DNA of 5,521 nucleotides from contig JAUNUE010000128.1 in the NCBI GenBank assembly GCA_030538335.1, positions 1 to 5,521 on the forward strand. The letters run 5' to 3'. The notes below the pieces were generated by a model that searched no databases, was not told where the DNA came from, and saw nothing but the letters and a program-made list of their open reading frames with translations. Position 1 is the stretch's first letter. The number at the start of each line of letters is the position of its first letter. The DNA is from Allobrachymonas sp. (GTDB lineage: Bacteria > Pseudomonadota > Gammaproteobacteria > Burkholderiales > Burkholderiaceae_C). This document shows positions 1-5,191 of this stretch, piece after piece. Both the position numbers and the translations under genes were made by a program.

Positions 1-219
1 ATGGCAACCGACCCCGTTTCTGCAGCCATGACGCACACCGGCAAATGGATTTACGGGGCGCTGATCGGCTTCATGGTGGTGCTCATCCGCGTGGCCAACC
101 CGGCGTATCCCGAAGGCATGATGCTGGCCATTTTGTTCGGCAACCTGTTCGCTCCCCTGATCGACTACTACGTCATCAAGGCCAACGTCAAACGCAGGCA
201 GGCGCGCCATGGCCAGTAA
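1..219 (+). CDS. nqrB: NqrB, Na+-translocating NADH:quinone oxidoreductase subunit B (3' part only)
   Basis: This is the C-terminal part of the large membrane subunit NqrB, 72 codons ending in TAA at 217-219. NqrB binds ubiquinone, carries a covalent FMN and takes part in Na+ transport across the inner membrane. The visible residues match the end of the family as I recall it: ATDPVSA, then KWIYGALIGFMVVLIR, NPAYPEGMMLAILFGNLFAPLID, then a basic tail (KRRQAR). A transmembrane helix covers about residues 17-30, and another the MMLAILFGNLFAPLI stretch. NqrB normally exceeds 400 residues, so the ATG at base 1 is an internal methionine and the true start and FMN-attachment Thr lie upstream of the window. 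The gene overlaps nqrC by 11 nt, suggesting translational coupling. The alternative, a truly truncated gene starting at base 1, cannot be excluded from the window alone. Confidence 0.95.
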   Translation: MATDPVSAAMTHTGKWIYGALIGFMVVLIRVANPAYPEGMMLAILFGNLFAPLIDYYVIKANVKRRQARHGQ

Positions 220-994
220 AGACTCCAACCAGAAAACGCTGCTGGTGGCGCTGGCCCTGTGCCTCGTCTGCTCGGTGGTGGTGTCGGTAGCGACCGTGGG
301 GCTCAAGCCCATGCAGGACGCCAACAAGGCGCTTGACCGCAGCCAGAATGTGCTGTCTGCCGCGGGTTTGCTGAAAGAGGGACAAAGCAGCGACGACATC
401 CACCGCCTGTTTGCCGAATTCGAGACACGGGTGGTACACCTGCCGCAAGGGCGCTTCGCCACCCCCGAAGAATTGCAGCAGGCAGGCATTGACCCCAACA
501 GCTACAACAGCCACCTGGCCGCACGCGATCCGGCCTTGTCACACTCGCTCAAAGGCAACGACCCCGCAGGCATCCAGCGCCAGGCGACCTATGCCACCGT
601 GTACCTGCGCAAAAACGCCAGCGGACAGATCGATCTGCTAGTGCTGCCCATCCACGGCGCGGGGCTGTGGGGCGCCATGTACGGCATCGTGGCGCTTGAG
701 GGCGACTTGCGCACCGTGCGCGGCCTGTCGTTCTACGAACACAAGGAGACCCCCGGCCTGGGCGCAAAAGTCGATACGCCCGACTGGTGCGCGCAATGGC
801 CGGGCAAAGTCGCGTATGACGACGACGGGCGGGTGATGGTCAAGGTGGTCAAAGGCAAGGGCCAGACGCCGGGCGAGGTCGATGGCATCAGCGGCGCCAC
901 CATGACCACGCAGGGCGTTGACCGGCTGGTGCAGTTCTGGCTGGGCGAACAGGGCTACGGACCCTTTATTGCCCGTTTGCGGGCAGGAGGTTGA
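209..994 (+). CDS. nqrC: NqrC, covalent-FMN subunit of Na+-NQR
   Basis: NqrC passes electrons through a covalently bound FMN on the periplasmic side of the complex. The 261-residue product is close to the Vibrio cholerae length (about 257). One N-terminal transmembrane helix is visible at about residues 11-31 (LLVALALCLVCSVVVSVATV), followed by a soluble FMN-binding domain. The flavinylation motif is DGISGATMT at residues 225-233, with Thr231 (codon 899-901) as the expected phosphoester attachment site, by analogy with the SGAT threonine of V. cholerae NqrC. Upstream family landmarks include GAGLWGAMYGIVAL (150-163) and HKETPGLGAKV (178-188). The ATG at 209 lies inside the end of nqrB. It has an AGG-type ribosome binding site at about 195-202. 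ApbE, encoded further down the same operon, is the expected modifying enzyme. Confidence 0.97.
   Translation: MASKDSNQKTLLVALALCLVCSVVVSVATVGLKPMQDANKALDRSQNVLSAAGLLKEGQSSDDIHRLFAEFETRVVHLPQGRFATPEELQQAGIDPNSYNSHLAARDPALSHSLKGNDPAGIQRQATYATVYLRKNASGQIDLLVLPIHGAGLWGAMYGIVALEGDLRTVRGLSFYEHKETPGLGAKVDTPDWCAQWPGKVAYDDDGRVMVKVVKGKGQTPGEVDGISGATMTTQGVDRLVQFWLGEQGYGPFIARLRAGG
985..990 (+). promoter_or_regulatory. Ribosome binding site deciding the nqrD start
   Basis: AGGAGG lies at 985-990, inside the last codons of nqrC. It is 6 nt before the ATG at 997 and directly abuts an in-frame TTG at 991. The spacing makes ATG 997 the start and rules out the longer TTG reading. Confidence 0.85.
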
Positions 995-996
995 GC

Positions 997-1668
997 ATGG
1001 CAGGCAACAGCAACAAAAACGTGGTGCTGGATCCGATTCTGGCCAACAACCCCATCGCCTTGCAGGTACTGGGGGTGTGTTCGGCGCTGGCCGTCACATC
1101 CAGCCTGAAGACGGCGCTGGTCATGGGCGCGGCGCTCACCTGCGTGACGGCGTTTTCCAACCTCTTCATCTCCCTCGTGCGCCACCATACGCCGGCGAGC
1201 ATCCGCATCATCGTGCAGATGACCATCATCGCCTCGCTGGTCATCGTGACCGACCAGATCCTGCAGGCGGTGGCCTACAGCACGGCCAAGTCGCTGTCGG
1301 TGTTTGTGGGGTTGATCATCACCAACTGCATTGTCATGGGCCGTGCCGAGGCGTTTGCCATGGGCAACCCGCCCCTGCCGAGTTTTCTCGACGGCATCGG
1401 CAATGGCCTGGGCTACAGCGGGGTGCTGGTGTTTGTGGCCGTGGTGCGCGAACTGATCGGCAGCGGCAAGCTGCTGGGCATTCCCATCCTGCACACGGCC
1501 GACGCGGGCGGCTGGTACGTGCCCAACGGCCTGTTTTTGCTGCCGCCCAGCGCCTTCTTCATCATTGGCGGCTTTGTCTGGTTGCTGCGCAGCATCCGGC
1601 GCAACCAGGCCGAAAAAGCGCAGTACACCCTGGCCGCACACACCAAGGCGCCGCCTGAAACCCCTTGA
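997..1668 (+). CDS. nqrD: NqrD, membrane subunit of Na+-NQR
   Basis: NqrD is an integral membrane subunit. Together with NqrE it holds an iron-sulfur/iron centre midway through the membrane, linking NqrF to NqrC. The product has 223 residues, slightly longer than the 210 of V. cholerae because of a C-terminal tail (about 200-223) that is variable in the family. Recognisable blocks are LDPILANNPIALQVLGVCSALAV near the start, RIIVQMTIIASLVIVTDQIL (70-89), and FVGLIITNCIVMGRAEAFAM (103-122). The ligand cysteines are Cys28 and Cys111, at the positions expected from V. cholerae Cys29 and Cys112. DGIGNGLGY and GGWYVPNGL follow. About six hydrophobic helices are visible. Only 2 nt separate it from nqrC. 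NqrD is homologous to NqrE and is thought to sit in the membrane with inverted topology. Confidence 0.97.
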   Translation: MAGNSNKNVVLDPILANNPIALQVLGVCSALAVTSSLKTALVMGAALTCVTAFSNLFISLVRHHTPASIRIIVQMTIIASLVIVTDQILQAVAYSTAKSLSVFVGLIITNCIVMGRAEAFAMGNPPLPSFLDGIGNGLGYSGVLVFVAVVRELIGSGKLLGIPILHTADAGGWYVPNGLFLLPPSAFFIIGGFVWLLRSIRRNQAEKAQYTLAAHTKAPPETP

Positions 1669-1669
1669 C

Positions 1670-1674
1670 AGGAG
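1670..1674 (+). promoter_or_regulatory. Ribosome binding site deciding the nqrE start
   Basis: AGGAG lies at 1670-1674, 8 nt before the ATG at 1683. An in-frame TTG at 1665 lies upstream of this site and overlaps the nqrD stop, so it is not a credible start. Confidence 0.8.
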
Positions 1675-1682
1675 ACCACCGC

Positions 1683-2294
1683 ATGCAACATTACCTGTCG
1701 CTTTTCATCCGTGCGGTGTTCCTTGAGAACATGGCTCTGTCGTTCTTTCTGGGCATGTGCACCTTCCTGGCGGTGTCCAAAAAAATCGAAACCGCAGTGG
1801 GTTTGGGCGTGGCCGTGGTGGTGGTCATGGGCATCACGGTGCCGCTCAACAACCTGATGTACCAGTACCTGCTGAAAGACGGCGCACTGGCCTGGGCCGG
1901 GCTGCCGCAAATGAACCTGGGCTTTTTGAGCTTTCTGTTGTACATCGGCCTGATTGCGGCGGTGGTGCAAATCCTCGAGATGTTCCTCGACAAATTTGTG
2001 CCGGCGCTGTACAACGCGCTGGGCGTGTATCTGCCGCTGATCACCGTCAACTGCGCCATCCTCGGCGCGGTGCTGTTCATGGTTGAGCGCGACTACCAGT
2101 TTGGCGAAAGCATCGTCTACGGCGTGGGCGCGGGGCTGGGCTGGATGCTCGCCATTGCCGCGCTGGCGGGCATTCGCGAAAAACTCAAATACAGCGACGT
2201 GCCTGCGGGCCTGCGCGGCCTGGGCATCACCTTCATCGCTGCGGGCTTGATGGCGCTGGGCTTCATGTGCTTTGGCGGCATTTCGCTGGGGTAG
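1683..2294 (+). CDS. nqrE: NqrE, membrane subunit of Na+-NQR
   Basis: NqrE is the second small membrane subunit and partner of NqrD in the intramembrane metal centre. The 203-residue product is near the usual length (198 in V. cholerae) and very similar to it from memory. It begins with a short MQHYLSLFIRAVFLENMALS block followed by FFLGMCTFLAVSKK. LPLITVNCAILG comes mid-protein, and SDVPAGLRGLGITFIAAGLM near the end. The expected ligand cysteines are Cys26 and Cys124. A third cysteine, Cys196, lies in the last helix (GFMCFGG); V. cholerae has Ser there as I recall. There are about six transmembrane helices. A small insertion at about residues 66-78 (GALAWAGLPQMNL) lies in a loop and is slightly longer than in Vibrio. 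The gap to nqrD is 14 nt, and to nqrF 5 nt. Confidence 0.97.
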   Translation: MQHYLSLFIRAVFLENMALSFFLGMCTFLAVSKKIETAVGLGVAVVVVMGITVPLNNLMYQYLLKDGALAWAGLPQMNLGFLSFLLYIGLIAAVVQILEMFLDKFVPALYNALGVYLPLITVNCAILGAVLFMVERDYQFGESIVYGVGAGLGWMLAIAALAGIREKLKYSDVPAGLRGLGITFIAAGLMALGFMCFGGISLG

Positions 2295-2299
2295 CGCGT

Positions 2300-3538
2300 A
2301 TGGACATGGACATCCACACCATAGCAGGCGGCGTCGGGCTGTTCACCATCGTCATCATGGCGCTGGTGGCCACCATTTTGCTGGCGCGCAAATACCTCGT
2401 AAGCCAGGGCCAGGTGCGCATCGAAATCAACGGCGACCCCAAGCGCACGCTCACCGTGCCTGCCGGTGGCAAGTTGCTGCAAACGCTGGCGGGGCAAGGC
2501 ATCTTCCTGTCTTCGGCCTGTGGCGGTGGCGGTTCGTGCGCGCAATGCCGCTGCCACGTGCTGCAGGGCGGCGGCTCCATCCTGCCCGTGGAAGAAGCCC
2601 ACTTCACCCGGGGCGACATCCGAGCCCATATGCGGCTGGCCTGCCAGGTGCCGGTCAAGCAGGACATGCAGATCGAAATCGACCCCGAATTTTTTGGCGT
2701 GAAACAGTGGCAAACCACTGTCATCTCCAACGACAACGTCGCCACCTTCATCAAGGAGCTGGTGCTGGCCTTGCCCGAACAGCAAAGCGTGGACTTTCGC
2801 GCAGGCGGCTACGTGCAACTGGAATGCCCACCGCACCAGATCGCCTACCGCGACTTCAACATCCCCGACGCCTACCGCGCCGACTGGGAGCGCTTCGGCA
2901 TGTTCGACCATGTCTCGCGCGTTGACCACACCGTGGTGCGTGCGTACTCCATGGCCAACTACCCTGACGAAAAAGGTGTCATCAAGTTCAACATCCGCGT
3001 AGCCTCACCGCCACCGGGCAGCAAGGAAATCCCACCGGGCGAAATGTCGTCGTGGATCTTTGCGCTCAAGCCCGGCGACAAGGTCATGGTCTCAGGCCCG
3101 TTTGGCGAGTTTTTTGCCAAGGATACGGCCGCCGAAATGGTCTTCATCGGCGGTGGCGCAGGCATGGCCCCCTTGCGTTCGCACATCTTCGACCAACTCA
3201 AGCGCCTCAACAGCCAGCGCAAGATCAGTTTCTGGTACGGCGCACGCAGCCTGCGCGAAACCTTCTATGTCGAAGAGTTTGACGCGCTGGCGCGCACGCA
3301 CGAAAACTTCAGTTGGCACCTCGCCCTGTCAGAACCGCAGCCCGAAGACCACTGGACGGGCCACACCGGCTTCATCCACACCGTGGTCTACGAAAACTAC
3401 CTCAAGCACCACCCCGCACCCGAAGACTGCGAATACTACATGTGCGGCCCGCCCATGATGACCAAAGCCGTCATCAAGATGCTCAAGGATCTGGGCGTGG
3501 AAGATGAAAACATCCTGCTCGATGATTTTGGCGGCTGA
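2300..3538 (+). CDS. nqrF: NqrF, NADH-oxidising FAD/[2Fe-2S] subunit of Na+-NQR
   Basis: NqrF is the electron entry point: it oxidises NADH at a cytoplasmic FAD domain and passes electrons to a [2Fe-2S] ferredoxin-like domain. The 412-residue product (408 in V. cholerae) has a single N-terminal membrane anchor (about 8-29). The ferredoxin domain follows, with cluster ligands Cys74, Cys80, Cys83 and Cys115 in a C-x5-C-x2-C-x31-C pattern. Then come the FAD-binding RAYSMAN (214-220), GPFGEFF (266-272), the nucleotide-binding GGGAGMAP (284-291), CGPPMM (382-387) and the terminal DDFGG. An extra cysteine, Cys85, sits two residues after the third ligand. The ATG at 2300 is preferred because GGGG at 2288-2291 gives a weak ribosome site with an 8-nt spacer. 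The ATG at 2306 is an alternative. Translation is probably coupled to nqrE, which ends 5 nt earlier. Confidence 0.97.
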   Translation: MDMDIHTIAGGVGLFTIVIMALVATILLARKYLVSQGQVRIEINGDPKRTLTVPAGGKLLQTLAGQGIFLSSACGGGGSCAQCRCHVLQGGGSILPVEEAHFTRGDIRAHMRLACQVPVKQDMQIEIDPEFFGVKQWQTTVISNDNVATFIKELVLALPEQQSVDFRAGGYVQLECPPHQIAYRDFNIPDAYRADWERFGMFDHVSRVDHTVVRAYSMANYPDEKGVIKFNIRVASPPPGSKEIPPGEMSSWIFALKPGDKVMVSGPFGEFFAKDTAAEMVFIGGGAGMAPLRSHIFDQLKRLNSQRKISFWYGARSLRETFYVEEFDALARTHENFSWHLALSEPQPEDHWTGHTGFIHTVVYENYLKHHPAPEDCEYYMCGPPMMTKAVIKMLKDLGVEDENILLDDFGG

Positions 3539-4595
3539 GCCAGAACCCAACCGCCGCTGGCATGCGACAGTTGTCCTGTTGCTCGTCATGGCCGTCCTGT
3601 CGGCCTGCACGCGCCCGCAGCCCTACCTGGCCCTGCAAGGGCGCACCATGGGCACCACTTACCACATCCGCTACCAGGGCAGCGCCGCCACGCCTGCGCC
3701 CGAAGCGCTGCAACAGCGTGTGGATGCGCGCCTGCAGGCCATCAACCGCAGCATGTCCACCTACCAGGCTGACTCGACCATCAGCGCCTTCAACCAGGCA
3801 CCACCCGGCACCCAAGTCCCCATCGATACCGACTTTGCCCAGGTGCTGGCCCTGTCGCAGCAAGTACACCAGGCCAGCAACGGCGCTTTTGACCCCGGCG
3901 TGGGCAGCCTGGTCAACCTCTGGGGCTTCGGCTGGCCCAAACCCACACAGCCGCTCACCCAGCCCCCAACTCCCGCCGCCATTGCCGCTGCACGGGGCCA
4001 TTTCGGGCAACTGCCTGCACCGCAAGACGGCCATCTGCACAAACCCGCGCCCATGCGCCTGGACTTCTCGGCCATTGCCAAAGGCTACGGCGTTGATGCC
4101 GTGGCCGAAGTGCTGCGTGAGCAAGGCGTGCAGAACTACATGGTCGAGATTGGCGGCGAAGTTGCCACGCGCGGACAAGGCCCACAGGGCGAACGTTGGC
4201 GCATCGGCATCGAAGCGCCCGGCACCGCACCGGGTGAAAAAACCGTGCTGCTGCGCCTGCACCTGGGCGAGGCAGCACTGGCCACCTCGGGCAACTACCG
4301 CAACTTTGTCGAAATCGGCGGCATACGCTACACCCACATCATCGACCCCGCCACCGGCTACCCCGTGCGTGAGCCGCCGTTGTCAGTCAGCGTGCTGGCC
4401 CCCAGCGCCGCATGGGCCGACGCCTGGGCCACCGCCTTCATGGTGCTGGACGAAGAACAGGGTCTGGCACTCGCCGAAAAACAGGGCCTGGCCGTATACT
4501 GGGTTTATGGCACTGCAGATGCCCCGCGTATGCGCCATAGCAGCAAAATGGTGTCTTATTTGGAGGCTGCGGAGGTAGCCAAATTTGATAAGTGA
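3504..4595 (+). CDS. apbE: ApbE-family FAD:protein FMN transferase, lipoprotein
   Basis: ApbE cleaves FAD and transfers FMN to a threonine of target proteins. Beside nqr its expected targets are NqrC (Thr231 here) and NqrB. The 363-residue product has family blocks in order: GRTMGTTYHIRY (46-57), NRSMSTYQADSTISAFN (81-97), FDPGVGSLVNLWGFG (129-143), LDFSAIAKGYGVDAV (186-200), VEIGGEV (214-220), TSGNYRNF (261-268), THIIDPATGYPV (277-288, with His278 the likely catalytic histidine) and ADAWATAFMVLD (305-316, likely Mg2+ ligands). A lipoprotein signal runs to the lipobox LSAC with Cys35, placing it on the outer face of the inner membrane or in the periplasm. The start is uncertain: ATG 3504 overlaps nqrF by 35 nt and ATG 3522 by 17 nt. 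The latter gives a more normal signal peptide, and neither has a good ribosome site. The final ~15 codons are AT-richer than the rest. Confidence 0.94.
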   Translation: MKTSCSMILAAEPEPNRRWHATVVLLLVMAVLSACTRPQPYLALQGRTMGTTYHIRYQGSAATPAPEALQQRVDARLQAINRSMSTYQADSTISAFNQAPPGTQVPIDTDFAQVLALSQQVHQASNGAFDPGVGSLVNLWGFGWPKPTQPLTQPPTPAAIAAARGHFGQLPAPQDGHLHKPAPMRLDFSAIAKGYGVDAVAEVLREQGVQNYMVEIGGEVATRGQGPQGERWRIGIEAPGTAPGEKTVLLRLHLGEAALATSGNYRNFVEIGGIRYTHIIDPATGYPVREPPLSVSVLAPSAAWADAWATAFMVLDEEQGLALAEKQGLAVYWVYGTADAPRMRHSSKMVSYLEAAEVAKFDK

Positions 4596-4600
4596 TAGTT

Positions 4601-4720
4601 GGCTAAACATGCATATAGTGCATTCGCAACTACCCAAGACAAGGAAATTTTTGTCGTGGCATCCAGCCTCCCGATCAACTTGGTCCCCGCACGAAAGCAA
4701 GCACTGAACCGGAGTTAGGC
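4601..4720 (+). other. attC-like recombination site, degenerate left core
   Basis: The right core GTTAGGC at 4714-4720 fits the integron consensus GTTRRRY exactly. The left core would be GGCTAAAC at 4601-4608, which pairs with it over CTAA and C but with one bulged A and one mismatch. Inside, after 8-nt spacers on both sides, AGTGC (4617-4621) is complementary to GCACT (4701-4705). Deeper in, CCAAG (4633-4637) pairs with CTTGG (4678-4682), and a small GACAA/TTGTC hairpin lies at 4637-4654. The 120-nt length is in the range known for attC sites. It begins 5 nt after the apbE stop. It could instead be the remnant of a deleted cassette's site, or a fortuitous fold with only the GTTAGGC boundary being real. 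No gene was found in 4596-4729. Confidence 0.5.
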
Positions 4721-5180
4721 GTTATCACAATGACTGAATATCTTCTCGGCATTCTTTATCACGAACCTAAGACGTGGGCGTTGTATCAAAAGGGCATTGT
4801 TGAAGATTGCGAATCATCGACAGGGGTATTTATTGCAGCCAGCTCTCCGGAGTCAGCAATTGAGTGGGGTGAAAAAATAGCAGAGGCCCTGCTCCGAAAA
4901 GTAAATTCCGATGAGACGCTAGATTGGAAAGGTTTGGGCTACTACTGCTGGCTTGAGGAAAGCCCAAGCACCTCCCACTGGAAACACTGCTTGCCATTTT
5001 TTCAGCACGTTAAAACAGGTGAGTGGCCAAATTTTGAGGCAATGGGAAACTTGGCTTATACCGAGTGGGCCAAAAACAATGGCATCAAGTACGCCTAACC
5101 CGTCGCTCAAGCGGACGCCTAAAAGCTACGCTTTTGGGTTCCTTCCAGCCTGCGACTTCCGGCGCCACTTACCTTCAACG
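4715..5180 (+). mobile_element. Putative integron gene cassette (one ORF plus its attC)
   Basis: Integron cassettes are cut between G and TT of the core site. Here a 466-bp unit runs from TTAGGC after G4714 to G5180 in the next core. It holds one same-strand ORF (4730-5098) with a very short leader and a 3' attC-like site. If it closed into a circle, G5180 would join TTAGGC to make GTTAGGC, exactly complementary to the cassette's own left core GCCTAAC (5093-5099). That match is expected for a true cassette. The base composition also differs from the nqr genes: 48% GC over 4801-4860 against 65% over 2881-2940 by hand count. No integrase gene is in the window. Confidence 0.72.
4730..5098 (+). 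CDS. Cassette-encoded hypothetical protein, 122 aa, soluble
   Basis: I do not recognise this family. The 122-residue product has no signal peptide or transmembrane segment and looks like a small, acidic, soluble cytoplasmic protein. It is rich in tryptophan, with seven (16, 46, 66, 74, 84, 99, 113), and has three cysteines (27, 73, 87). Distinct blocks are LGILYHEPKTW (6-16), SSPESAIEWGEKIAEALL (38-55, probably helical), DWKGLGYYCWLEESP (65-79) and HWKHCLPFFQHVKTGEWP (83-100). ATG 4730 lies 10 nt after the cassette boundary core, with only a weak AGG (4717-4719) as ribosome site, which is common in cassette genes. The TAA stop lies inside the left core of the following attC, a typical cassette arrangement. 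Codon use is more AT-rich than in the nqr genes. The cassette setting suggests a niche-specific accessory role, but no function can be assigned. Confidence 0.85.
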   Translation: MTEYLLGILYHEPKTWALYQKGIVEDCESSTGVFIAASSPESAIEWGEKIAEALLRKVNSDETLDWKGLGYYCWLEESPSTSHWKHCLPFFQHVKTGEWPNFEAMGNLAYTEWAKNNGIKYA

Positions 5181-5186
5181 TTAGAA
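5093..5186 (+). other. attC recombination site of the cassette
   Basis: The left core GCCTAAC (5093-5099) fits RYYYAAC exactly and contains the TAA stop of the preceding ORF. The right core GTTAGAA (5180-5186) keeps the essential GTT and purines but ends in A where Y is expected. The inner arms AAGCGG-A-CGCC (5109-5119) and GGCGCCACTT (5161-5170) pair over ten positions, with A5115 unpaired as an extrahelical base and one C/A mismatch. That mismatch becomes a G/T wobble on the bottom strand, the strand that integrases recombine. The spacers between core and arm are 9 nt on each side. The central loop region contains a perfect hairpin, AAAAGC-TAC-GCTTTT (5121-5135). Total length is 94 nt. The organisation of cores, arms and extrahelical base is that of attC. 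Confidence 0.82.
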
Positions 5187-5191
5187 GGCAA

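Noticed and set aside
991..996. TTG start for nqrD two codons upstream of ATG 997
   Set aside because: It abuts the AGGAGG with no spacer, while ATG 997 has a proper 6-nt spacer and gives the expected N-terminus.
2267..2299. ATG 2267 as an nqrF start (11 extra residues)
   Set aside because: It lies within nqrE, adds residues (LWRHFAGVAR) not seen in the family, and has no ribosome site.
2117..2929. Long minus-strand open frame of 270 codons opposite nqrE/nqrF
   Set aside because: It is the antisense shadow of two well-matched high-GC genes; its residues are low-complexity His/Ala/Gly/Val-rich with no family resemblance.
3483..4337. Minus-strand open frame of 284 codons opposite apbE
   Set aside because: It is an antisense shadow of the clear ApbE coding sequence, produced by high GC.
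3562..4578. 338-codon plus-strand frame overlapping apbE
   Set aside because: It is the +1 shifted frame of apbE; the product is Pro/Ala/Arg/Ser-rich and lacks motifs, while the ApbE frame has the full motif series.
4637..4654. GACAA/TTGTC hairpin as a terminator for the nqr-apbE transcript
   Set aside because: The stem has only 5 mostly AT pairs, and the T-run lies inside the loop and stem rather than after it; it fits better as part of the variable attC loop.
4919..5110. Minus-strand 63-codon frame across the cassette ORF and attC
   Set aside because: It has no ribosome site and overlaps the better-supported plus-strand ORF and the attC core.
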